Shown here one piece after another: positions 8,888 through 16,580 of a stretch of 64,000 nucleotides of DNA. The DNA comes from Mucilaginibacter polytrichastri. Lineage in GTDB: Bacteria > Bacteroidota > Bacteroidia > Sphingobacteriales > Sphingobacteriaceae. A program made the translations under genes and the position numbers. The notes below the pieces were generated by a model. The model was not told where the DNA came from and searched no databases. It was given only the letters and a program-made list of their open reading frames with translations. Location: positions 1,753,172 to 1,817,171 of the forward strand of contig NZ_MPPL01000001.1 in NCBI RefSeq assembly GCF_001911425.1. Reading direction: 5' to 3'. Each line of letters begins with the position of its first letter. Within the stretch, counting starts at the first letter, position 1.

Positions 8888-9961
8888 ATGACCCTGATAT
8901 CATTTACAACCAATTTTGGACGCCCGATCCTAATAGGTGATCTTTTAACAACATCTGACCAGCAGAGGCCGGCGTCTCAAATCCCGGCTTTTCTGGATAA
9001 TATCGATAACGCAATGCCGGAGGGGCAACAAAGTTTCCCTCATGAACTGAAGCAAAAGATATATATTATCAAAGATAAGATCGCTTTAGGTCTGGCTGGA
9101 AATGTATACCAGGCAACCATGTATCTTAAAGATATTAAGAACTTTTTTAATTACTATACGCCAACGGAAGAAAACTTTAAAAAGTTCATGGATGATTACG
9201 ACAAGGAGGAAATCAATGCCTGTTCCATCGTGGTTTTTATAGTAGAGGAAACTGATGATAAACTAAAACCAAGTATTCACCATTATGGCATTTGGGAAGA
9301 ATACAATGACCCCTTAGTGGAATGCGGCCTGATCACCGGAACCGGCAAAAATGCTTTTTTTAAAAAATTAAGGCAATTAAATTCTGGGGTGAATAAAGAC
9401 GATTCAAGCAGAACCATAAACCTCACACTGCTATCTTTATTTATGGCTGAGGAAAAATACACCATGGATTCCATTGTTGATTCCTGGGGCGCCGGTTTTG
9501 AAATCATAGAATATGCTAACGGAAAGTTCAAAAAAATGGATGATCTGACTTACATTATTTGCCAAAGTGAACTGGACAAAACGGGAAAAGCATTAATTAA
9601 TAACCCGTTTTTGATCATGCATTATACTTACCACGGCGATGCTTTAACTATTAACACCTACTTAGAAGGTAAATTTCGGAGATATGGGGTTTTGCCTTTA
9701 GATATTAAGCGGGAAGAAATTGATAGCCTGGTTATCCCTGAATACAAAGGATTTCAATCTTCGCAAGTACTTTGCACTTTCGTAATCGAAAAAGAAGATG
9801 GGGATCTTTTTTTAGCTTCCGTATTGACCAATCCTAACGATGGTTACGATGCCATCAATGCTAAATTTGAACCGCCAGCCCCAGCGTATGTACAAGTTGG
9901 CATCACGGAATTTATATCTGAACAAGTGTTATCATGGTATAATCAAAGCTTACAGTCGTGA
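8888..9961 (+). CDS. putative Ntn-hydrolase (proteasome-fold) protein of the defence operon
   Basis: 357 residues, no annotated family recognised with certainty. After the initiator Met comes TLISFTTNFGRPILIGD: if Met1 is removed, the Thr becomes the N-terminal residue and the following Asp is residue 17, the same Thr1/Asp17 spacing as proteasome beta subunits and HslV. After an insertion, KIYIIKDKIALGLAGN (residues about 59-74) resembles the HslV/proteasome strand carrying catalytic Lys33 and the GxAG turn. Residues about 230-357 form a second beta-rich domain unlike HslV. It lies 45 bases after the AbiTii gene. The Ntn assignment is my inference from motif spacing; a self-cleaving peptidase or amidase within a CBASS locus would be unusual. 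Confidence 0.6.
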   Translation: MTLISFTTNFGRPILIGDLLTTSDQQRPASQIPAFLDNIDNAMPEGQQSFPHELKQKIYIIKDKIALGLAGNVYQATMYLKDIKNFFNYYTPTEENFKKFMDDYDKEEINACSIVVFIVEETDDKLKPSIHHYGIWEEYNDPLVECGLITGTGKNAFFKKLRQLNSGVNKDDSSRTINLTLLSLFMAEEKYTMDSIVDSWGAGFEIIEYANGKFKKMDDLTYIICQSELDKTGKALINNPFLIMHYTYHGDALTINTYLEGKFRRYGVLPLDIKREEIDSLVIPEYKGFQSSQVLCTFVIEKEDGDLFLASVLTNPNDGYDAINAKFEPPAPAYVQVGITEFISEQVLSWYNQSLQS

Positions 9962-10000
9962 AGGGAAAGGGTTTAAGTATATCTCATCAGAATTTTTACC

Positions 10001-11212
10001 ATGAAGAAAAAATCTATATCAAAGTCACCTGTTATTCAGGAGAAAGAGCTGTATAGCGCTTTTTTACAACGTTTTAAAACAGCTTGTGACTTGATGGTAG
10101 GTAAAGATTTTTTTGATACTATACCCAAAGAGCATCTACCGCAATTATTCAAGCAGCGGATGCCACCATTAAAATTGGAATTCCCTACGGGTATCTTCAC
10201 CAAAGAACAAGAAACCAATTGGCAAACCCATTTCCGACTGCGGTTAACAGACCTCTCTTTTCAGACACTCACCGGCAAAACCATGCCCGTAGCTGATTAT
10301 TTCCGTGACGGTATTTTACTGGCCACTTATACAGATACCCTCTTTAGAAGAAACAGCAACCTGTTCGTTCATGGAAAAGTTGCCGATACTTATGGTATCT
10401 GCTCGCCGATCTTTTTAAAAATGGGTGAAAAGATCATGCAATTTATTAACAGCCTTTGCATCATCTACGGCGACATTCAAGGTAAGGCCCTGCTGACAGA
10501 TTACTCCTCAACGTCCATGTTGACCACCCACACCAACGCGGATAATAAGATCAAATTCAGTACAGGAAAGCCAAACCACGAACGGATCAGGATAGACGGA
10601 CAATTGCGTGAAATAACAGCCTTAAGTTGGCCCGACATCTATGGCAAATTTAAACAGGTGAAGGTAATCCCCTCCAAATTAGGCTTCCCCGAAGAACTGT
10701 CAACGCCGGTACCTGTCTTTTTTCAGCAGCACGCCGCAGCGCGGCTAATTGAAAGACTTGCAATCCAAGGCGGCATACTATTATATATATTGGAAGGTTT
10801 GTTCCATGACCAGACAGATGATTTTTACCTGGTAGATGGCAAGCTGCTACCGCTAAGCGTACTCGGTAAAAGGCTCGGCTACCTCGTCGTCGACCTCGTG
10901 GACGGCAAACTGATTATCAGAACCTTTTTATTCCTCACCAATGATGGCACACCCGAAGGTCGTAAGCTGGCTGAACTAACAAAACTAAAAAAACTGGATA
11001 AACAATACCTCGGTATAGACACGCTCATGGGCTTCAGAAGTTTAAACATCACCGCTGACCCGCTATTGAACCGCCTGTTTACAGAAGCTGGTTGTGGCAG
11101 CCTGCTTGATCTACAAAGTATTGATATGCTTTTACAAACGGGTGTAAACCAACGACATACACACAACCTATTGCGTTATCTTCAAGATAGCCCCTTTATG
11201 AAAAGGAAGTGA
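10001..11212 (+). CDS. hypothetical protein, last gene of the defence operon
   Basis: 403 residues starting with a basic MKKKSISKS. I do not recognise a family. Residues about 245-260 hold FFQQHAAARLIERLAI, an H-x3-R-x3-R pattern that recalls small RelE/BrnT-type toxin folds, and the C-terminal half alternates strands and helices (VVDLVDGKLIIRTFLFLTND). No membrane segment or nuclease triad is evident. The gene follows the Ntn-like gene by 39 bases on the same strand and ends 10 bases before the convergent nuclease module, so it probably closes the seven-gene transcript. Function unknown; the toxin-fold hint is weak. Confidence 0.55.
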   Translation: MKKKSISKSPVIQEKELYSAFLQRFKTACDLMVGKDFFDTIPKEHLPQLFKQRMPPLKLEFPTGIFTKEQETNWQTHFRLRLTDLSFQTLTGKTMPVADYFRDGILLATYTDTLFRRNSNLFVHGKVADTYGICSPIFLKMGEKIMQFINSLCIIYGDIQGKALLTDYSSTSMLTTHTNADNKIKFSTGKPNHERIRIDGQLREITALSWPDIYGKFKQVKVIPSKLGFPEELSTPVPVFFQQHAAARLIERLAIQGGILLYILEGLFHDQTDDFYLVDGKLLPLSVLGKRLGYLVVDLVDGKLIIRTFLFLTNDGTPEGRKLAELTKLKKLDKQYLGIDTLMGFRSLNITADPLLNRLFTEAGCGSLLDLQSIDMLLQTGVNQRHTHNLLRYLQDSPFMKRK

Positions 11213-11221
11213 TACAGCGGT

Positions 11222-11662
11222 CTATCCCAATGATAAGTTAAAATCTGTTTTAATACTTTTAAATTGCACTAAAATCGAACGGCGAATATCATCCATCTCT
11301 TGCCCGGCGCTATCCGTAAAGAACCAGGTAGGGCAATCCGCTTGCCCGCAACCGCAGGATGTTATTTCCTTTTTCCGTATCAAATCAACCAAAGTATCTC
11401 GTAGTTTAACAACCAATTTATAAATAGCGGTAATACCAGCCTTGATATCTGTGCCGTTCAAATCATGTCGTGACGAGATCTTACGGATCACCATGCCATC
11501 CCTCAGCCGATGTACCCCGGTATTTAATACTTCAATCGTGTCCGTAATAGCTTTTTCGAAATGAGGTATATTGACCTCCTGGTGAAATGGCGTAGTAAAT
11601 GCGGGCCTGTCAAAACATTGAATGATCTGATTTAATATTTCCTGGTCGTTGCTAATAATATC
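11222..11662 (-). other. -1 frame continuation of the Mrr-like gene (programmed frameshift or disrupted gene)
   Basis: On the minus strand the zero frame reads act-aaa-aaa-aag at 11673-11662; A_AAA_AAG is the classic -1 slippery heptamer used by E. coli dnaX and by IS3-type elements. A -1 shift gives KKKDIISNDQEILNQIIQ, then RPAFTTPFHQEV and HRLRDGMVIRKISSRHD, open for 146 residues to the stop at 11222. The tail contains CGCGQADCPTWFF, a likely zinc-binding cluster. It has no ATG before residue 57 of the tail and no ribosome-binding site, so it is not a separate gene. A 652-residue fusion would result. Either the shift is programmed, or one A was lost from a former A9 run (mutation or sequencing error). 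An independent 90-residue ORF from the internal ATG is the weakest option. Confidence 0.6.
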
Positions 11663-13179
11663 TTTTTTTTAGTCAGCTCGGGGAATATTTCACCGTCTAC
11701 AAAACGCTTTAAAAGTTCAGGAGCATCTTTACGTAATCGTTCTTCCAGTTCCACGCCGCTCCAGATATGGGTTTCCAGGATACCATATTGCGCAGCGTAA
11801 CTATTGATTGCCGTCCGCATATTATTGCTCACCTTTCCACCACAGACCACGGTAAATCGGTTTGGTATCACATTCGCTTTTACCAGTTTATCAATATCAT
11901 CAGTTACTTTTTTCAAAACCAATGAACGGTAATTGGCGCATTGATAGCAAAAGGTGATACCCTGATATACACCCCATATATCTCGGCCATCATCATCGCC
12001 GGACTGGCCCAGCCATTCCATCTTATCCCAGTTTTTGAGGCGGGAAACATAGGCAAATACCAAGCGCTCAAATTCACCGCCACTACGATCCTCGAAATGG
12101 ATTGGAAGAACCGTTTTTTCTATGGTTAGTGTGCTACCGTTACCGGAGCGTAAATAATTTTTAATGCTTTCTTCCGGTATCTGCCCACCAGAATTGTCCG
12201 GCTCCAAAGTGATCATGTCCGCCATTGCAAAGATGCCGTCTTTCGGTACAGTAGCGGCGATTTTGAAGTCTTTAAGTGCTTTTTGCTGCTTGATATCAGT
12301 GAATATGCGTTCGATCAACTGAACAACTTCGGTTGCATTACGGCAAAACTTTCTCACAGGTATCAGAATCAATCGCAGGTCATTCTCGGCCGGATCAGCA
12401 TCGCCGGTATTAAAGATCGGCTTAAAGCGATGCGGGTTGCGATTGGTGATCAATATAGCAGGTAACAACTCCTGCGCATCTTCCCCGTTAATATCGTGCC
12501 ATGACAATACCTCATCCTCAAAATGTACCCGGTTAGTACCCCGGATAACGACAGCCCGGTTATTTGCAGCAATGGCGGCCATTTGAACATAATTATCCAT
12601 CAATGCATTGCCGATAGGCTCATCCCAGCCGTAATCCAATAAATAGAAATAGTAATCTTTTTTCGATCCGGCTGGCACATTTTCATCGGATGGTACGTTG
12701 TCAAGGGATTCTACATAAAGGCCCATAGTGTTTTTTTTCTTAGTAATAGGTTTATAAATCGACCGTTGAATTTTAAAGAATAATTTATGCAGCGCTCTAT
12801 ATTTCGCAATGTGTACTGCAATTACGTTGAAATTTAATGCCTTTAAATCACAATAGCTTTTTATGGCGTTATAAAGTGTTTTTAACCGGTTTTCCTCAGT
12901 CCAAATTTCTCCGATTTTCGTGGTAACGTGTCCTGCTGCATTTTGCTCCGGGTCGAAGTCCTGCATTTCAGCCCTGCGCTGAATTTGTTGCAAGTAGTCA
13001 TTTAGATCCCTTAATATTTGGTTCTTGAAGTAAACAGAATCGCGATGATGCAATATTTTTTCATCGTAGTTTTTTGATTGCAAATAGTTTAACTGGAAAT
13101 TCTGTTTAAGCTGATTAAAACAAATTTCATCTATTTGAGAGGACAGATCTAATTTACTTAGGACATCATAGGCGCTCAT
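11632..13179 (-). CDS. Mrr-like restriction-endonuclease-fold protein, zero-frame product
   Basis: 515 residues in the uninterrupted frame. The C-terminal third (residues about 370-500) looks like an Mrr/PD-(D/E)XK nuclease: FERLVFAYVSRLKNWDKMEW, then GDDDGRDIWG, then TFCYQCANYRS, then a helical end HIWSGVELEERLRKDAPELL. In Mrr the third element is usually Q-x-K; here it reads Q-C-A-N, so the catalytic Lys is absent or displaced. The first 350 residues are of unknown function. The last nine codons follow an A8 run and look out of character, while the -1 frame continues for 146 codons (see 11222-11662). The partner nuclease-like gene lies 10 bases upstream. Confidence 0.65.
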   Translation of the reverse strand: MSAYDVLSKLDLSSQIDEICFNQLKQNFQLNYLQSKNYDEKILHHRDSVYFKNQILRDLNDYLQQIQRRAEMQDFDPEQNAAGHVTTKIGEIWTEENRLKTLYNAIKSYCDLKALNFNVIAVHIAKYRALHKLFFKIQRSIYKPITKKKNTMGLYVESLDNVPSDENVPAGSKKDYYFYLLDYGWDEPIGNALMDNYVQMAAIAANNRAVVIRGTNRVHFEDEVLSWHDINGEDAQELLPAILITNRNPHRFKPIFNTGDADPAENDLRLILIPVRKFCRNATEVVQLIERIFTDIKQQKALKDFKIAATVPKDGIFAMADMITLEPDNSGGQIPEESIKNYLRSGNGSTLTIEKTVLPIHFEDRSGGEFERLVFAYVSRLKNWDKMEWLGQSGDDDGRDIWGVYQGITFCYQCANYRSLVLKKVTDDIDKLVKANVIPNRFTVVCGGKVSNNMRTAINSYAAQYGILETHIWSGVELEERLRKDAPELLKRFVDGEIFPELTKKKILLATTRKY

Positions 13180-13189
13180 TTTATAACGG

Positions 13190-13963
13190 TTATATTTCCT
13201 GCCAAATATCTTCTAATGAAACCTCTACTGGTCGTTGGCCCTCATAGTAAACATTGACTACCCCTAAATATGCAGGGTCAATAATTTTATTAATTCCGCT
13301 TTCAATATCCTTGTATACCTCTTCACGAAAATCCAGATCAAGGCCCCAAAAAACGCGCGAAGTTAGAAACATCGTAAAAGGAAAAGCAGTCCTTAACACT
13401 TTCCAGTTATCATTAGGATGTACCTGCCTGAAAATTTCTTTTGCGGTATTCACCGGTGATACCCATATATGGCTTTTCCAGGTAGAATTATCCGGGAATT
13501 TCTGTTGTAATTCTTGTGTTTTATGCGCAAATAACAATGTTTGGGCATACGGCAAGTTGGCGTGGAGCCGTTCCAATTGCGCTAACTCTACAGATTCAAA
13601 ATTTCCGGAGTTGAAATCCCGTTTTGCTTCTAAGCACACCACACCTCTGAGCGTTTCGCCGGAAGTAAATTGTACATTCACGATCAGTGCTATATCACCA
13701 TAATTGGTTTCCTGCTTCCCTCTGTTTTTAAAACACTGCCAGTCTACAATCTTTGACCATCCGTTAAAATGAATAACCCTGTTGCTGAACAATTGCCGCA
13801 AAGCCTGCATCAGCTGAAAAGAAATATGGTTTTCATCCCAATCATAAGGATATGATCTACTGCATATTCCAGTGAATATTTCTTCAAGCGCTTGGACCGT
13901 CCTTTTCATGGGTGATGGGTTTATTAAATATAAATCTAAGAATTTACGATTACTATCCTGCAA
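13190..13963 (-). CDS. putative PD-(D/E)XK nuclease-like protein
   Basis: 257 residues. Residues about 88-115 contain a convincing PD-(D/E)XK core: YGDIALIV (Asp on the first strand) followed about 20 residues later by VVCLEAKRDF (E-A-K). Upstream is a helical N-terminus with PYDWDENHISFQLMQAL, and downstream are an aromatic-rich region and a beta-rich C-terminus. It is the first gene of a two-gene minus-strand module with the Mrr-like gene 10 bases downstream. Together they look like a nuclease-based defence system or an unusual restriction system; no methylase is nearby. The 5' end is preceded by a terminator hairpin of the histone-like gene. Confidence 0.65.
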   Translation of the reverse strand: MQDSNRKFLDLYLINPSPMKRTVQALEEIFTGICSRSYPYDWDENHISFQLMQALRQLFSNRVIHFNGWSKIVDWQCFKNRGKQETNYGDIALIVNVQFTSGETLRGVVCLEAKRDFNSGNFESVELAQLERLHANLPYAQTLLFAHKTQELQQKFPDNSTWKSHIWVSPVNTAKEIFRQVHPNDNWKVLRTAFPFTMFLTSRVFWGLDLDFREEVYKDIESGINKIIDPAYLGVVNVYYEGQRPVEVSLEDIWQEI

Positions 13964-13970
13964 ATCAACA

Positions 13971-14000
13971 AAAAAGCCTGACCGTATCTGGCCAGGCTTG
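13971..14000 (-). terminator. intrinsic terminator after the histone-H1-like gene
   Basis: Read on the minus strand: AGCCTGGCC, loop AGATAC, GGTCAGGCT (positions 13998-13975, one G-T pair), followed by a run of six T. It ends transcription of the Hc1-like gene and insulates the defence module that starts at 13963. Confidence 0.8.
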
Positions 14001-14020
14001 ATTTTAGAATTTAATTCAAG

Positions 14021-14200
14021 TTATTTAGCACTATTTTTTTGCTCGGTTACTTCAGTACGTCCAGCTTGTGCCAATACCTTAATCTCCTGGTAAGCCTTAC
14101 GCAAACGCGTACCCGCCGCCTTATTACCTTTTTCGTGGAATGCAATAGCATCGGCTTCCGTAGCGGCTATTAAATCTTTTAACTTCTGAAATGTTGACAT
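14021..14200 (-). CDS. histone H1-like (Hc1-type) small DNA-binding protein
   Basis: 59 residues. The sequence FQKLKDLIAATEADAIAFHE, KGNKAAGTRLRKAYQEIKVL, AQAGRTEV closely follows the short Bacteroidota histone-H1-like proteins (Hc1 family): a helical N-terminal half and a lysine-containing C-terminal helix with the GNxAAGTRxRK signature. Family members bind DNA and are often carried in several copies, including on conjugative elements. Here the gene lies between the transfer operon and the defence island and has its own terminator. It may help silence or package the element DNA; that role is inference. Confidence 0.85.
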   Translation of the reverse strand: MSTFQKLKDLIAATEADAIAFHEKGNKAAGTRLRKAYQEIKVLAQAGRTEVTEQKNSAK

Positions 14201-14258
14201 AATTTGATTTTTAAAATGTGAATTTATAAATAATTGATTAATTGAGCTAAGTGCCGGA

Positions 14259-15251
14259 CTACATGCTCATTTCCTGCGCCTGTGCCTTATCTTTCGTTTT
14301 ACCGGCATCCTTACCCTGGGTCAGATCCTTTTTCGGCTCTTTCAACAGCTCCTCTCGGTTCTGCGGTTTACCGTTCAGGTGATGAAAATTCAGATTCCCA
14401 TATCGCGGCACCGCTTCAATTTTCATCAATACTTCCTTGCCCTCCTTATCAATAACCGGTACCGTTGGCCTGCCGCCATCTTTCAGTTCGCTGATAATCG
14501 CATCCAATTTTTTACCGTCCTCGGGTAATTTAATGCGGTAATCCTCCAGGGCTTTCTTCGCATCAAAGCCATAGTTCTCGTTAAACTGCTTCATCTGATA
14601 GTTGCCGTACTTGTCTTTTGGCTGGTCAAACTGGATCACATTCCAGGCTTTGTATTCCACACCCGCGCGGCTCACCAGATCATCACGATAAGCCGAACGG
14701 CCTTGCAGCATATTGGAAGCCTGGTTAAGGTTAAAGCCGACACCTTTTTCTACGTAATGGGAGTTGGTTAACGCCGGGCTGTAGTAAGTTTGCTGAAACT
14801 CCTTTTTAACATAATCCACCTTACCCTCGGCCATAGTCGCTACCGTATCCCTGAACTGTAAATCCTTATCGGTATGCTTACCAATAGCTAATTCTGATTT
14901 TCCGGTCTGCGATTTGAAAAACGCTATCGCTTCAGAAGGACTATCAAATGGTTTCACTAAGTTTTTATTCTTTTCACCTGGTGATACCACCAAATATTTC
15001 AAATCACCCTCTAATGGTTTCGCCTTGCTATAAGCCAGGTCAAACTTGTTGAAATAATAGTAATCTGACTGACCGGACTTTTTGAAGTGCATGGTCATAT
15101 CCATCTGCCCCTTATCCACCGGTAGCAGGCCTTTTAACTCGAATGATGGCAGGCCCTTTTCCATCATTTCTTCCATCTTCTTAATGTACTTGTCATCAAA
15201 CTTCAGGCCTTTCAGTTCCCCTTTCAGGTTTTCTAAATTCGTTCTGTTCAT
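14259..15251 (-). CDS. ICE-associated hypothetical protein downstream of traM
   Basis: 330 residues, soluble, no signal peptide or membrane span. It starts with MNRTNLENLKGELKGLKFDD, has a middle region with LDAIISELKDGGRPTVPV and ends in a charged Lys/Gln-rich tail (KDLTQGKDAGKTKDKAQ). A segment NQASNMLQGRSAYRDDL around residue 190 recalls motifs seen in other large Bacteroidota conjugative-transposon proteins of unknown function. It is the last gene of the transfer operon, 10 bases after traM. It is not TraN, which would be expected after TraM. Function not known. Confidence 0.6.
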   Translation of the reverse strand: MNRTNLENLKGELKGLKFDDKYIKKMEEMMEKGLPSFELKGLLPVDKGQMDMTMHFKKSGQSDYYYFNKFDLAYSKAKPLEGDLKYLVVSPGEKNKNLVKPFDSPSEAIAFFKSQTGKSELAIGKHTDKDLQFRDTVATMAEGKVDYVKKEFQQTYYSPALTNSHYVEKGVGFNLNQASNMLQGRSAYRDDLVSRAGVEYKAWNVIQFDQPKDKYGNYQMKQFNENYGFDAKKALEDYRIKLPEDGKKLDAIISELKDGGRPTVPVIDKEGKEVLMKIEAVPRYGNLNFHHLNGKPQNREELLKEPKKDLTQGKDAGKTKDKAQAQEMSM

Positions 15252-15261
15252 AATTTATCTG

Positions 15262-16332
15262 TTAATGATTAAACTTCTTCGTGTTGTCGCGAAGCAACAC
15301 CGCCCGGTTATTATCCAGCTTCACTTTAATGCGCTTCACTTTCTTACTGAATAACCCTTTAGCCGCATTAATGCCCGCACCGGCGGCCTGCACACCTAAA
15401 GACTGATCCATGCCGCCAATAAACTCCATGCTTTGCAAGGCGTTATCGGCACCGCCGCTGATCGCATCCGTAATAACCGCCTCCGGCGCATACAAACCGA
15501 CCATCGCATCTTTTTTATCAAACACGGTAATGCTCACCGGGATGATCGCGTTGCCTAAACCAATGTTTTTGATCTCCAGGTTCAACCGCTGATTGCTCAA
15601 TACAGCCAAACCGTAAACTAAGGTCCCTTTTGGAATAGTTTGCCAGTTGATCACAATCGTGTCCAGTAAGCGCATCTTAACCGAAGCGCCTTCAATGACT
15701 TTTTGGTTGCCCTCGATCACGGCCGGTATGGCTTTAAATAAAGTATCAGCTTTACCATCAACCGGCTTAGGCGATCTTGAAACCGCCCTGCCCGAATTTT
15801 GCGCATCTAATATTTTATCCATTAAGGTATTCAGCTGGGCCATTTCAGGATCGGCACCATTCCCGTTTTGCTGCAAATTCTTCATCATCTTTTCCAGCCG
15901 GGCCACTTCTTTGGCATTATTATCCTCATCGGCACCGGAAAAGCCCGAGGAAGAACCCCGGCTATAAGGCGGGGGGGACGTTACCGGCGCACTTACCTGC
16001 TTATAGATAGCCGCAAGCTTATCATTGATCGCCTTCGTTTGCGGATCGTTTTGGGCATCAAAGCCCATCTTGTCGGCCAGGTCCTTAATGCCGTTATCAT
16101 TTGCTTCGGCCGTATCGTTCTTGTTCAAATCGTAAATGCCCATTTTATCCGTCGGCACTTCCTTTTTAAACTGCGCCTCCGGCAAAGCCGTATTAATGCC
16201 CTTCGCTGCACCATCTAAATTTTTGGCTTGTCCGCGACCACCGCCCAGCGCGTAAAATATCAATGCCCCGACAATTAGTATCGGTATGAGCATCAACAGC
16301 AAGATCTTTTTCTTTTCAACTTTCTGTCTCAT
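15262..16332 (-). CDS. traM: conjugative transposon protein TraM
   Basis: 356 residues with one N-terminal membrane span (KILLLMLIPILIVGALIFYA) and a long low-complexity periplasmic linker (Ser/Gly/Pro-rich around residues 120-150). The C-terminal domain typical of Bacteroidota TraM runs from WQTIPKGTLVYGLAVLSNQR through GNAIIPVSITVFDKKDAM. The family corresponds to a VirB10-like part of the transfer channel, spanning inner membrane and periplasm. It is preceded by traL and followed by an ICE hypothetical gene. Confidence 0.85.
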   Translation of the reverse strand: MRQKVEKKKILLLMLIPILIVGALIFYALGGGRGQAKNLDGAAKGINTALPEAQFKKEVPTDKMGIYDLNKNDTAEANDNGIKDLADKMGFDAQNDPQTKAINDKLAAIYKQVSAPVTSPPPYSRGSSSGFSGADEDNNAKEVARLEKMMKNLQQNGNGADPEMAQLNTLMDKILDAQNSGRAVSRSPKPVDGKADTLFKAIPAVIEGNQKVIEGASVKMRLLDTIVINWQTIPKGTLVYGLAVLSNQRLNLEIKNIGLGNAIIPVSITVFDKKDAMVGLYAPEAVITDAISGGADNALQSMEFIGGMDQSLGVQAAGAGINAAKGLFSKKVKRIKVKLDNNRAVLLRDNTKKFNH

Positions 16333-16358
16333 ATGTCTTTTTTTATTAGGTTAATAAA

Positions 16359-16580
16359 TCAATGAAATGCTTTGATCAGCAGGTAAATACAATAGCTGCC
16401 GAACACCGTGCAAAACCCGATCAGCAACAGCATCCAGTTCTTACCTGAAATCAATTCGGTCCTGCGATTCAAATAATCGGCAGTTTTACGCTGCCTGGCC
16501 AATAACGCTGCCGCGATCTTTCCCGCCCGTTGTTCCTGCGCCTGGCTCAGTGCCCGTTCACGTTTTCTAAATAATTTCAT
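16359..16580 (-). CDS. traL: small membrane transfer protein in the TraL position
   Basis: 73 residues from the ATG at 16580: basic helical N-terminus (KLFRKRERALSQAQEQRAGK) and one C-terminal membrane span (WMLLLIGFCTVFGSYCIYLL). The ATG at 16580 overlaps the traK stop in an ATGA, which is why I prefer it to a longer start 42 bases upstream. Small size, one span and location between traK and traM fit TraL of Bacteroidota conjugative transposons. Confidence 0.65.
   Translation of the reverse strand: MKLFRKRERALSQAQEQRAGKIAAALLARQRKTADYLNRRTELISGKNWMLLLIGFCTVFGSYCIYLLIKAFH

Noticed and set aside
11222..11494. A separate 90-residue ORF on the minus strand
   Set aside because: It lacks a ribosome-binding site and its frame is open 56 codons upstream into the Mrr-like gene's slippery site, so it is better seen as a continuation than as a gene.
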